The position numbers and the translations under genes were made by a program. A DNA stretch of 64,000 nucleotides, taken from contig AP026130.1 of NCBI GenBank assembly GCA_030295235.1, positions 806,001 through 870,000 on the forward strand, read 5' to 3'. The notes under the pieces were generated by a model. It did no database searches. It saw only the letters and a list, made by a program, of their open reading frames with translations, and was not told the DNA's origin. The DNA is from Fistulifera solaris (taxonomy: Eukaryota > Bacillariophyta > Bacillariophyceae > Naviculales > Stauroneidaceae). Below are positions 10,901 through 22,129 of the stretch, piece by piece; within the stretch, counting starts at the first letter, position 1, and every line of letters starts with the position of its first letter.

Positions 10901-13900
10901 CTAGCGCTTTTTGTATCAGCATTGTGGCTGGTAGAGCCCGCTCTGTAACAAGATTGGGGAATGTGGACCCACGGAGACCAAAAGTAGCTATCATAATAAA
11001 TCCCTTATCATCCACGATGAACTGACGCAAGTGGCCGCTGTAGTGCTTCAATTTGTTGGTGACTAAGTTCATAACATCATTGAGAAGATGAATCACCTCG
11101 GTGTCTTGCTCTAGATCTCCTGATAGATTAATTGGCAAATGCAACTCTATGAACATCACATACACACTGCGTAGTTCAGCCTCCTCCTTCTGCTTGTCAT
11201 TGACAGAACCACCTAGTCCAGCGCTTTCAAAATCATTTGCTGCGGCAATATCATTAGAAACAACGACGGGATGGACATATAATGACATCAAACGCCGGTA
11301 CTCAATCAGGTCGTCGGCTTCTAAACCATCCACCTCTTCAGTCACACCGCGAGACTTTGCATTGCGGACCTTTGTACTGTATCTTGATGTGTCGAAGAAA
11401 CTTCCTGACCGATCTGCAACCAGTAAGGCGTTTTCCGGGTCTAACTTCTGGCGTCCGCATTGTTGGCTTATTATACTTATAAATTCCTCGGAGCCAACGG
11501 CTTCACCAAGCTTGGCTCTATCACAGGCTGTTGTTGCTTGGTCAATGGCATCACCAATGTATAGGTATTCGCGTCTATTGCGATTATCCCCAACATGTAT
11601 TCCATTCATCTGCCCAAATCCTAGACCCAAGTGAATATTTAGGCAATCGACTGTTGACCCTATCAATTCTTGGGCACTAACCAAGGATAAGACAGGAAAA
11701 TCAGTACACTCTGAGATCAATGATGCTGCACATGCTGATGCTTCGGCTATACATTGCTCCTTTGACCTTTTATCAGTAACTCTCCACTCTGCAAAAGAGC
11801 GTCACCTGCAAACTTCTGAATATCACCGGAATACTGATAGATCATTTCTACAATTTTTTGAAAGTAAGAGTTGATCACTTTCGACAGTTTTTCGGGGTCA
11901 AGCACCGTACTAAGCTTTGTAAATCCGGAGATGTCGACAAACATCAATGCACCTTCAAATGTAGCAATTGCTGGAAGTACTCCCCCGTCGTCATCCTCAC
12001 TGCTCGATTGTGCGGACCATGACATTGAAGAAGAAAATGAAGATCGTCGTGAAGGGCGGTTGTTTGCGCCTAAGAAGTCATCCAATGAAGAACAGCTATT
12101 TTCTCCAGAGTCTGGTGTAGAAACTGACACTGACGCTGACTCGCCAGACGCCGAGTCGAGGGAATCTGAAGATATCCGTCTTACCAAACGCCTTCTTGGT
12201 CCTCTGTCTTCTGATCGGTTTTGATCACTGAATGAAGAGTCGATGCTGTCGGCATCACTCGAACTTGCTGCACTATCCGCATTCGAGGACACGTCGGCCA
12301 TTCCATTTATCCTTCTCCGGTTTGGTCGAGAAGCTTCGAACTTGGATTTCGCCTCCTTTTTAGCAATTGATCCCTTATTTCTTGCCCCAAATGGCTGATT
12401 ACGCATGCAGGAATATTGCTTGCAAGATTGTTGATTGAAGCCAAAATGTGCGCTCGTCTCACGAATTTCTCACCTTCCTTGTTGAAAGCGATCATCGTGC
12501 CGACTTTCTGCAACTCCGTTCTGAGGTTGGCTAGCATTGATAGATCCAAACCCTCCCCGCCTCCAAATGGCATTTCTGGCACTGCTGATGTTGGTGGTGC
12601 CGATTCTTGCACAGGGACACGCGGAGGTTTTTCACTCGACCTTCCTAAGGCAATTGGCATAGATGACATCAAGTCATCATATTCGTCATCACTCATATCG
12701 TCTTCGCTGTCGCCATCGGACGATCCGTACGATATTCCTTCACTGCTGTCTGTGTATTCACTATCGTCACTGGAATCAGAATAGTCGTTGCAGTCTTCCA
12801 ATAACTGATCAAGATTCATTGGATTGGCCGGTAGATTGGGTGTTTGAAGATATTCATTAGGAAGAAAAGCATCGTCGTCAGCATTAAATTCATCCTCTTC
12901 TTCAGTTCCTTCCTCAGGATCACTATCACTATCACTATCCTCCTCGTCATCATCTGCATCCACGCCCTCAGTTTTAATTTCTACAAATGAGGACACTGAC
13001 GCGTTCGCTTGTTCGTCGATTTCTTTCATCATCCGCTTGCTTTCATTCTTCGTTTCCGGTGCATTTAATTTCGCCTCACATATATCCGTAGCAGATGTTT
13101 CTACAAGTTCGCTTGTAAAATTCTCGCCGCCATCGTTGTCGACGCCCGACGACAATTCATCCTCGTCGCTTTCAAAACTCTCCTCCAATTCACTGGAGTC
13201 ATCAGACCGATTGGAATCTGTCTCAGCTATACTTTCGTGGTCCAAATCTCGGCTTGCCGGGTTGTCACCGTGATTTGTTTCTTTGTCATAGCTGCCTTCA
13301 GCTGTTTGCATATCTTCAAAATCACCAAGATCCTTACTTTGTTGCGAACAGGGAGTCCATTTTCACCCAGCCCGTCTTCTTTCAAGTCATCGCTGTGCTG
13401 AAGCGGTTGGGTTTGAGGTTGATTTGTGAAGCTAGGCATTTCGCCAGAATTAATTTCGATGCCGCCTGTCTGAGTTGCAATCTGAGAATAGCTATTACCA
13501 GGCTTGTTTTCTGAAACAACGCTTCTTGAAGACGAGTCGTTGAGATCAACCATTGTTTGATTTTCAACAAAAGTTACCGTCGTCTGCGCCGTTACTACAC
13601 TTTCGTCGTCGACACCCTCGCCAATTCTTCGAGCTGTATCCTTTTCAACTGACTGTATTTTTGGTGGGCTATGTGTAATCAGACTTTGTAGTCTCGTGAT
13701 GACTGCTCGTGCTTCCTGAGACGCTTCTGATGAATCTACTTTGCGAGGAGCGGCGGCAACATTTTTGGAACCGTTGTGGAGAGACGGCTTATCACCTATC
13801 CGTTGCAAAGAGCCCTCAAATCATCCACATTACTACTCCCTGTTGTACGACTTTGAGTAGCCTCACCTACAGAGATCGCTTGTATGCCATTCATCGGTTG

Positions 13901-14519
13901 ATCCTTCTTTAACACATCGAACGCCGGCACCTCACCGACTGACGTTTCGGATCGCCACAGTGAGCCGTTCTCGCTTGCCATCAAATCAACACCGAGTAAA
14001 TTTCCGTACTTCGGAAGCCCATCCAGAAGACTCTCCTCTACAAAATAGCGATCGTAATCTAGCGTTGAGATGCTGCGACCAGTCGTTTCGTCGACGCTGC
14101 TGGAATTGGCGTGGCTTTCACTGTGGTCGACATCGTCGTCTCCATTGAAGTTTCCGATAGTATCCATTTCAGAATCTACCGCCAGCAAATACCGCGCTTG
14201 ACGAAGAAACTTGTATTCGACTAACCGCAGCTGATGTAGGTGTTCTTTTCAAAGTGAAATGGCCTCAAGCTCAAGCTCCCTACGCTTCATTTGCGGATGA
14301 ATATTTCATGCCATGCATTTCTATCATTCGACATCGCTTCATCATTCGGTCTTTTGGAAGCAAATGAGGCCAAAAGAAACACTATACAAGAATTAGTAGG
14401 TTTGATTACCGTGCCATTGTGCCCAAATGCGCGAATCTTTCAAAAATGGGGTATGGACGAAAAAGTAGAAACTGGCACATTCACCGCTGACGTAGGCGTT
14501 CTTTGTCCTCAAAAGACAT
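7929..14519 (-). CDS. Soluble-adenylyl-cyclase-like protein: two class III cyclase domains, NTPase and helical repeats
   Basis: The domain order resembles animal sAC (ADCY10). A long acidic Ser-rich N-terminus comes first. Cyclase domain C1 follows, with LMFVDISGFTKLS and IQKFAGDALFAEW carrying the two metal-binding Asp residues. Cyclase-like domain C2 contains AKIGATFGDVYCGAVGG and MGPSVNLAARL. A signalling NTPase has Walker A GVSGMGKTS after FVGREKE and Walker B-like LVVIAIDDVHF, and a long TPR-like helical tail ends the protein. The total is about 2,100 residues. Four single-base losses in homopolymers must be bridged: 11793-11796, 12357-12361, 13338-13340 and 13807-13809. The start is uncertain: 14167 is a safe internal Met. 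A better model begins at 14519 (MSFEDKERLRQR), splices 14280-14484 and continues into a coiled coil, but meets an in-frame TGA at 14249-14251. The family makes cAMP and is often bicarbonate-responsive; that activity here is inferred. Confidence 0.8.
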
Positions 14520-14659
14520 AAGACCACCACACACCACATACCTACCTTTTTCTGCAAATGACTTCCTAGAAATGGGGACTCGAGACTCGAGACCTCAAAT
14601 GGCTCGACTAACGTTACTACAAGTACATCGTCATAATCGCTACCCTTATTCTATAGTCT

Positions 14660-17658
14660 CTAGGTAGATAGCATCTTTTCGAGATCCGCCGTCTCACAGT
14701 TCTCTGGCGCTTCGATTTTATATCGCGTCGCTGTCCTTCCTTGATAGTCCTTCTTGGTTTCACCGGATCTTTCGCACAACTTTTCGAATACAGGTCTCCA
14801 AAAGCATGTTCACGGCGATTTTCGAAGACATCCGCAATCAACGAGTTGATAAGCTGTAAAGAATGTGTGGGGACGTCCTGAGAGATAGCTAGGTCCTTCA
14901 ACAAATACGTCATTCGAAGTATGGGGCCCCGGTCAGCACCATCAACCCAACAACCACGAATCAGCGATAATGGTTTCATGATATAAACGTCCTCGTTCAT
15001 TCCAGAGGATAGAGGGTGTTTTCGCCAATAAAAGAAATGGTCCCCATAGAATAAATTAACCTCGTCATCTTCCGACTGTTCATCCGATACTCTAGATCGC
15101 AACAACTCGGCAAGCTCACCACTCCTTCGTATGATCCTCTCAACACAAAACATTATTTGTTCATCATTGAAAACACTGCTATCCTCTGATCTTTGCTTGC
15201 GTAAAAGTTGGAAAATGTCAACAACCAAGGCATTTACGTGATGTCCTTGTGAAATGAGATACTCCAGTTGTAAGAAGTGGGCATCGTTACCAGCACTTCC
15301 TGCAACGTGCAGTACCTTCTCAAACTTAAGATACGTTTCCCAAACTCTTTCCACGCACAAAGAGAACAGCTCACTCGTATCTTCCTCATCAACAATATCA
15401 ATAACGTTCCGCCACGATTGCAGACAATGTACAAATGTGGATGTCTCAATGAACACTTTTCTTTCGCATCCAGGTATGACCGATTGCCCGAATCGATCAC
15501 AGAGCTCCTCTAGTTGTTCAAAGCATGTATCCGCAGCAGAGCGCATGTTCTCAACAACCGACGGATCGCGAAATTCACTACGGTCCCCCGTGAGAATTTT
15601 CGACTGTTTTTGTACATATGTAGCCAGAAGAGCATCGATCATTCTACCATCGGGCATCAAATCGGCATGCAGCTTTCCGGCCTGAGTCAAATCGTGCAAC
15701 AGCTTCGACAAGACAGCAGAGGCATCGTCATGGCCGGAATGGAGCCAAGCTGCGACGATAGGGTGAAATGTAAGCAAACGTGCGCCGGACTTTATCGGAT
15801 CTTGCAAAAGTTTTTCTGCTACATCTAAAGCTTTTTGAAAGCCTGCATAGCTCCTTGTCCTGATATGCGCCTGGATCAAGGCCTCGTAGGTCTCAATCGT
15901 GGCCATACCTTTGCCCTCGATTTCTTGCACCCATTTCTCGACTGGAATCACCTGACTGTCATTGAATGACGGAACCAGCCTATCGTATCTATCAAATTGA
16001 ACGTATCTACCATACGGCCGAACCACCTGGGTTAGAGGACCGCCGCTCCACCGTAAGGGTGCGTTGTATTCACTTGGGCCAGGGGCTAGTGATTGCTCAC
16101 CAGAACCTTCTTCATCCAACACTTCCATCCGGCTTAAGCACTTACGTAAAAATTCCAAGTCCAGATCGTCTTTTTTCAAATATGACGACGACGAAAGAAG
16201 AGAAAGAAAGCTCTCACGATCAGGTTCAAAGCCGTCAAATGTCCTATTGTAGCGCCCCGCTTTGCCGCCTTGCTGGGCCCAGACCTGAATCAAGCTGTTT
16301 ATTACCAACGTATTCGGCTTGGGCAGAACTCTCCCTTGATCATCCGGTGTCCCATTTTCCATAGCAAGAACAATGTTTTCCGCCGCTTTTGCCACCGACG
16401 CCATATCGTTTCCTTCAAGACACTTCAAGTAGTACGCATAGATATCCGCATCAGGGCGAAGACCTTTGGTCCGCCACAAAACATTCAAAACGGCTTCCGC
16501 TGTTGGCTGGACACCTCTCTTACGACGCGAGAAAAGCACGCCTTGATAGGCTTGCGCCAGTTGATACAAGATCGCTTTCCCAGTCTGAAGAGTTCGTTCG
16601 GTGCCTTCCTCTTTGTTCAATGGCAGCATCGTCACATGAGGACTATTATCATCCGCGTGCGTTGTCCGATTCTTTTCATTCATAGCTTCCACCCAATTAT
16701 AAGCAGCTTTTCTGGCAGCATTGAGGCGAACGTAGGGAATAAAATTGTATCCCGTAGGCAGGTGGAGGGCTGACTGATCTACGTCCAATTGAGACGACGT
16801 TGGTGATGTCGTCAGGGATTCCAGCAACGCTTTGTACGGACTTTGTCGCTTTGATGGATTCAAAGTTGTCACGATGTATCTTTCTTCGTTGCTTTCTTCG
16901 TCAACGTCTAAAGCATTCTCAATTGCATCATCACCGACAAGTAAATCATCGTCCTCAAGACCAACCAAGTCCGAATTCACCGACTCAGTTGCTTGGTCTT
17001 TCTTATCAATAACAAAGTCCTCTAGTGCTAATGATGAAAATCTGTGCGCAAGGTCTTGTTGCGTCATCGAATTGGAGCCCGGATCTTCCTCGCAAAGCAA
17101 CGGATCTCCCGACGAATGAAAATGATCGAGTGCCCGGGCCGCAGCGGCATGCGTCGCCAGTTTCTTTGTCTTGTAATATACTTCGGGTGAATCCGCAACG
17201 AGTTCGATTTTGTCCTTCGCGTGGCGCAACGTTCCCGAAAGAAACAATTGTTTCGTCACCGGACACACAAACACGGCCGTCCAGACAATGACACCCCCTA
17301 TGGTCAGAGACGAAGCATGAAAGTTGCTGGTCACTGATACAATTCCATGTTCTTGTAAGTAATATTGATTAAGTCTTGCCAAAGGGCTATTTTCTCGTAG
17401 TTGCTCTAAGGGGATAGAATCCTTTTGATCTGTATCATGCCGCGTTCCATCCGATGCTGAGGAAAAGGAGCGAAGAAAGGAGCGCCGTTGACCGTTGAAC
17501 ACAAATGATCGAATAGGCTGTGAAGTATTCGGGTAATTTGCCAAAACCACGTTACGGGTCGTCGCACAGGACCTGAGGAAGGATGAGTGGGATAGCGTTC
17601 TATGCAGAAACAAGATCGATCTCTTTCTACTCTGCCCCCGCAGGGCTTGGGCACTCAT
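14660..17658 (-). CDS. Large mitochondrial-type helical-repeat (PPR/TPR-like) protein
   Basis: This is a roughly 1,000-residue protein of uncertain function. The N-terminus (MSAQALRGQSRKRSILFLHR) is rich in Arg and Ser and lacks acidic residues for over 60 positions, as in mitochondrial presequences. The body contains paired-helix segments resembling PPR/TPR units, for example NTLVINSLIQVWAQQG and IETYEALIQAHIRTRSYAGF, each about 35 residues apart in the middle third. A role in organellar RNA handling is therefore possible but not shown. The open frame runs to 14617, but the last 20 or so codons look out of frame. Adding one A at 14716-14719 gives a C-terminus reading KIEAPENCETADLEKMLST with a stop at 14660-14662, which I prefer. 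It is transcribed divergently from the ABHD11-like gene across the family 2 repeat region. Confidence 0.6.
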
Positions 17659-18606
17659 TTCGTTCGGTCGTAAAATGCCACGTTATAAGTTTCATTTAGC
17701 AAGGAATTAGCATGAGTAAGGACTGTATTCATGTATTGTTTTCGTCCAATTTACTACGAAGAATGCTATAGGTCCGTTAGTTTTTTATCCTTTGCGTCGA
17801 ATGTTTTCCATCTCGTGAATTTTTCGTGGTTGTGCCTGCTACCCATCTCCGCACAACGCACGTGCTTATGGCGTCATCACATACCCAGATTATCTGGGAG
17901 TGTGGTGTTTTCATGTTCCCAGCAATTCTGGGTGAGTGTTTCAACCACGTATTGATTCGTGACTCATGACTGAAATGCAGTCATGGTTTTCTAAAACTAA
18001 CACTTTGGGTCCATAGTAAATACGGAAACAACGCTTCGCAAGTCTTTTCGACGTATAACATAATGACGTGTAATGAAAACGCTGCTAAAGATTATTGCTT
18101 GGCGACAAAAACAAATTGAGCTCAAGATACATTGCTGAACGAACTAGTTGTAGGTAGCATTGACGCTCGAAAGAACATTTTTTTACTGAAGCGCAGTCGT
18201 GGCGAAATACGGACAACACTTTGGTCTATAGTAATACGGAAGACAACGTTTCGCAAGGCTTTTCGACGTGAAATACAATAACATGTAAATTAAACGCTGA
18301 CAAATACTATTGTATTGCAACAACGAGAAATGAAACTCAATTTGAACGAATGAATTGTAGGCAGGATTGACGCTCGAAAGAATACAGATTCATGACTGAA
18401 ATGCAGTCGTGGATAAATGATCTTACACTTTGGAGTATAGTCAATAAATTTTTATTTATTTAGAATCAGACAGAAATTCTGAATTGCTACTCCGTAGTTC
18501 TGCGCGAAGAACAACAACAAAAAAAAAAAAACAATAAGATCTACCGCTTGGTAGGATCTCTAGATATCAGTAACTCGAACGTTGTTGTTTGCATCAATTC
18601 CCTCTG
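17659..18606. other. Divergent intergenic region filled with family 2 repeats
   Basis: No gene is visible between the divergent helical-repeat protein and the hydrolase. The region contains about two and a quarter diverged copies of a roughly 215-bp unit (17961-18441), a single family 1-like palindrome near 18470 (CAGAAATTCTG), and an A-rich run at 18520-18532. Confidence 0.75.
17961..18441 (+). repeat. Tandem ~215-bp units with hairpin plus ACACTTTGG box (family 2)
   Basis: Three hairpin copies start at about 17964, 18186 and 18390. The first is a perfect eight-base-pair stem, CATGACTG-AAATG-CAGTCATG. Each is followed by an ACACTTTGGGTCCATAGTA-like box at about 18000, 18220 and 18425. The first two copies also share a downstream stretch with TTCGCAAG.CTTTTCGACGT and a later GATTGACGCTCGAAAGAA-like stretch that leads into the next hairpin. 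Divergence between copies is substantial, so the duplication is not recent. No coding frame and no terminal inverted repeats of a transposon were recognised. Confidence 0.85.
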
Positions 18607-19590
18607 ATGTCGACACTGCTGCTGGGGTCAGATTTTGCTCGGTCACTTTTGGGCTGCACGGGGGTTGCCGTAAAAATTTCGTGCCGACAGGAACGTCGAT
18701 CATTCCTTCGAGCGTCACGGCGTTCATTGTCCTCCTCTCCCTTTCATTTCAGCGTCGTGGAAACGCCTCACTATTCCTCGACCATCGTTTTTCTGCACGG
18801 TCTACTGGGGAACGGGAAGAATCTACGTACTTTTGCGCGTGAATATTGCCGCCAACAACAAGCAAGAGGGATTTTGGTCGATTTACCCGGACATGGCTCT
18901 TCCAAACACTGTCTGGCAGCCACGACGAGTATACCCAACTGTCTTTCGGGACTACACCGAACATTGCAAGCGGCTGGCATCGATGATGATGTTTCGTGGT
19001 CACTGGTGGGACATTCGATGGGAGGACGGATTGCCCTGCAGTACGCTTATCACGCGGGCTCATTTCCGCAGCCCCAACGGCTTGTTTTATTAGATACTGT
19101 ACCAGGAGGATTGAACGCTTCGGTGATGCATGTCATGGCAGTCGCGGAACAATTTTTATCTGCTGTTTCACAAACCAGCACGACGAGGAAGGAACTCGTC
19201 CACCAGTTAACACAGGAGCACGGAATCGATCTTGCCACAGCGCAATGGCTGGGGGGTTCCTATGATACACAAACGCGAGAATTTTCGTTTTCCTTGAAGG
19301 GCGCCAAGAATTTAGTGCAATGCTTTTTTGAACGAAACAATCCAACGGGCTCCTTCGTCGAAACGATCGAAAATGTTTTGAGGCACAATGCCAAAATCGA
19401 GCGCATCGATATTGTTCGCGGAGGAAAGAATCCTTCTTGGAACTCGGTCCAGGATCAAGTATTGCAATTGGAAGCACTGGAACGAGTTCCACCGAGCCAG
19501 TCGCAGTTACGAGTGCACCTTCTCCCAAAGGCCGGTCACTGGGTTCACATGGACGATCTTCCTGGCTTGATCCAAGCTTTATGTTCGTAA
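18607..19590 (+). CDS. ABHD11-like alpha/beta hydrolase, probably mitochondrial
   Basis: This is a serine hydrolase of the alpha/beta fold. The oxyanion-region motif FLHGLLGNGKN (about residues 62-72), the DLPGHGSS turn and the nucleophile elbow GHSMGG (Ser about 137) are all present. The catalytic His lies in KAGHWVHMDD near the C-terminus. The closest general match is the ABHD11/YbfF group, which acts on esters and has been linked to protection of mitochondrial lipoylated enzymes. The first 45 residues are rich in Arg and Ser (RQERRSFLRASRRSLSS) and look like a mitochondrial presequence. The frame opens at 18589 with TTG, so I take the first ATG at 18607, giving 327 residues. No intron and no frameshift are seen. 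Confidence 0.85.
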   Translation: MSTLLLGSDFARSLLGCTGVAVKISCRQERRSFLRASRRSLSSSPFHFSVVETPHYSSTIVFLHGLLGNGKNLRTFAREYCRQQQARGILVDLPGHGSSKHCLAATTSIPNCLSGLHRTLQAAGIDDDVSWSLVGHSMGGRIALQYAYHAGSFPQPQRLVLLDTVPGGLNASVMHVMAVAEQFLSAVSQTSTTRKELVHQLTQEHGIDLATAQWLGGSYDTQTREFSFSLKGAKNLVQCFFERNNPTGSFVETIENVLRHNAKIERIDIVRGGKNPSWNSVQDQVLQLEALERVPPSQSQLRVHLLPKAGHWVHMDDLPGLIQALCS

Positions 19591-19858
19591 CAAACCCTTT
19601 TTTTGTTGAATCTGATAGGAGCCATGTACACTAGATCCTTGTTTCTTTCAACATAATGTAGCTAGCTTTGAAGTGCGGAATGAACAGTATGCTAAGACGA
19701 TTGCTTACTCCTCTTGTGTCGTAACTTAATTGGCGTTCATACAATCTCAGCAACTACGTCGACTGAATGCCCTTTCTCAAAAAAATAACTAGCCTTCTTC
19801 GAGACGATTGCTACGGATTCTTCTATTAGTTTGATCACATTGTACTATAAGATTGAAT

Positions 19859-20314
19859 TTACGCGACCAAAGTACTGGCAGTCGCCGACTCGTACTTCCA
19901 GTTGGACGGAAGCTTACGGGTGGTTCGGTAGTAACGCGCCAAACGGTGAATACGGCTTTCGATGAGAATCAATCGGAACTTGCTGTCCTTATCCTTGCGA
20001 TTGCGCTCCAAATGCTTGCGCACTTGCACGGCCTTCTTGATCAACATGTACAAGTCCTCGGGAATTTCGGGCGCCAATCCGTTGGCCTTGAGGATGCGCA
20101 CAATCTTTTGACCCGTGACGGACTTGACCTGAGCGATACCGTTGGAATCACGGAGAAGAACACCAATTTGACTGGGGGTAAGACCCTTCTTGGCCAACTT
20201 GCAGACGTGCTCTTCGACATCCGCGGCGGAAGTCTTGAGCCACGAAGGAGGAGAGCGCTTGTACGGAAGGGCTCGTCGGGAGATACCCTTTCCTGGTGCA
20301 TGCATACGACCCAT
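19859..20314 (-). CDS. RPS13: 40S ribosomal protein S13 (uS15)
   Basis: This is a complete 151-residue small-subunit protein. It begins [12 protein letters not shown] and contains the family segments [25 protein letters not shown] and [10 protein letters not shown]. The length equals that of S13 in other eukaryotes. In the 5' UTR a likely intron lies at 20321-20492, ending TTTTTTTTGTAG seven bases or so before the ATG and beginning GTAAGT. That size closely matches the intron of the divergent RPS4 gene. Together the two genes form a head-to-head ribosomal protein pair that probably shares a promoter around 20500-20770. No frameshift is present. Confidence 0.97.
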   Translation of the reverse strand: MGRMHAPGKGISRRALPYKRSPPSWLKTSAADVEEHVCKLAKKGLTPSQIGVLLRDSNGIAQVKSVTGQKIVRILKANGLAPEIPEDLYMLIKKAVQVRKHLERNRKDKDSKFRLILIESRIHRLARYYRTTRKLPSNWKYESATASTLVA

Positions 20315-20492
20315 GATTTACTACAAAAAAAAGAAAGAATGAAAAGAATACCGTGAGAGCTGAATTTGTGAACGAAGGTGATGATAAATAAGGAACGTTT
20401 GAGCGGCCCCCGTCAAATGCCGCCAGACTATGGTCGCTTCTAGATAATCCGTTCACTCAACACTACAATTAATATTTCTTCCTTCGACTTAC

Positions 20493-20778
20493 AGTTGATT
20501 TATTTACTGCTGAAAAAAGAAAACAAGAACGACAATAACAAAGAGTCAATTACAGTGCTCGATGTGCTTTGAATTGCAAGAGACGGCTGGAGTGTTTGCA
20601 TTTACCCCTTTACTAAAAAAAACTTGACGGACGAAAACAGACCATAGTACTTGTTTCGTACAAAAACCACGTAGACTGCCGCCCGTTGCTTTTCCTCCAT
20701 CGCGCTATTTCTCATCGGTCTCGTTGTATTGCAGAGCCCAGTGGAATCAATCAAGCAAACTAACAACAAACTTTCGAA
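20493..20778. promoter_or_regulatory. Shared upstream region of RPS13 and RPS4
   Basis: This stretch of fewer than 300 bp separates the predicted first exons of two head-to-head ribosomal protein genes and must contain both promoters. I recognise no specific factor site. The inference rests only on geometry and on the two predicted 5' introns. Confidence 0.5.
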
Positions 20779-21735
20779 ATGTAAGGAAACGAATATCGTT
20801 GCAGAGAAATAAAAGGCGTGTAGATAGTTCTGGACGAAGGAGGAGAATGTAGTTTGATGCTCGTAGTGTTTTTCTGGACGACAAAAAGTCTCGCTCTTGG
20901 TTGTATTATTATTTCTGGCGTCTCTCTCACACAACACGTCCCTCTTTCAACAGGCCTCGTGGACCGAAAAAGCACTTAAAGCGCTTGAATGCGCCCAAAC
21001 ACTGGAACTTGGCCAAGATGGGGGTGTTTTCGCCCCCCGACCTTCGGCGGGTCCCCACAAGCTCCGTGAATGTGTGCCCCTCGCTATCATCCTTCGGGAA
21101 CGTCTCAAGTACGCCTTGACCGGCAAGGAATGCAGTCAGATCTGTATGGAACGCAATGTCAAGATCGACGGCAAAGTCCGAACGGACTGCAACTTCCCTT
21201 GCGGTTTCATGGACGTCATCGAGTTGGAGAAGGCCGGTGACCTGTTCCGTGTCATGTTCGACACCAAGGGCCGATTTGTTATGCATAAAATCAAAAGGAC
21301 GAAGCCCAATACAAGCTCTGCCGTGTCAACAACGTCATGGTCACCGCCAAGAAGATCCCGGTTGCCGTGACTCACGATGGACGCACCATTCGATACCCCG
21401 ACCCGGATGTCAAGGTCAACGACACCGTCAAGGTCAATATTGCCACCGGAAAAATGTCCGACATCCTCAAGTTCGAACTCGGTGCCATGGTTACCATCAC
21501 CAAGGGACGTAACACGGGTCGCGTGGGTCAAATTATGCACGTGGAACACCACGACAACTCGTTCGACATTGTCTCGGTGAAGGACTCCAAGGGCCACACA
21601 TTCGCCACTCGTTTGTCCAACGTCTTTGTCATTGGATCGGGATCCACCCCACAAGTGACCCTTCCCAAAGGACGTGGTATCAAGAAGACCATTATTGAGG
21701 AGCGTGCGGAAGCCCAAGCGGCCGGACGTCTTTAA
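20779..21735 (+). CDS. RPS4: 40S ribosomal protein S4 (eS4)
   Basis: This eukaryotic S4 carries [33 protein letters not shown], the KOW-like segment with [13 protein letters not shown], and RLSNVFVIG. The start codon appears to be split by an intron. AT at 20779-20780 is followed by GTAAGG; the intron runs 20781-20953 and ends TTTCAACAG; the next exon starts with the G of ATG, giving MPRGPKKH. Two single-base losses must be bridged, one in the G run at 21020-21024 and one near 21293-21298. These restore [10 protein letters not shown] and [13 protein letters not shown]. Such lesions in an essential gene argue for sequence error. The protein is about 262 residues, as expected. Confidence 0.95.
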
Positions 21736-22060
21736 GTAGGTTGTGACCGCCATTGATAAGAATAAAGTAACAGTTAGCTTGATGACTACAGATATTAATA
21801 GTATTTTTTTAAAAAAGTTAGGTAATAATTAGGTGAATATCTCATTTGGATGGAGGGCGTTTGCGACTTTAATCACAGAAGCGAAAAGCTTTCCTTTGCG
21901 TTCGGGACAGGCATCTAGTTGAGTCGGGAGAAAAAGTAATCGACAATGAAATAATGCTTTATAGTACTTTTACAACACGTCACACAGGTACCGGAAGTGT
22001 ATAGGACGGCGGGGACGCTGCGACGCTGCTGCTAATTTTCTGGATCGCGACATCGTCACC
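21736..22060. other. Intergenic, RPS4 3' end to MYST gene
   Basis: This short spacer between two plus-strand genes holds the RPS4 3' UTR and the MYST upstream region. Nothing else is recognised in it. Confidence 0.5.
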
Positions 22061-22129
22061 ATGAGATTCTCCGTCAGAAATAATAATCGTAGCAATCAAC
22101 AAAGCTTTTGTGCAAGAAATAAAACTATT

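Noticed and set aside
14291-14521. A 76-codon plus-strand open frame near the cyclase 5' end
   Set aside because: It overlaps the predicted first exon and intron of the cyclase on the other strand and has no family resemblance.
17961-18441. LTR or DNA transposon remnant
   Set aside because: No terminal repeats with target duplications, no transposase, integrase or reverse transcriptase motifs in any frame nearby. A non-autonomous element remains possible but is not shown.
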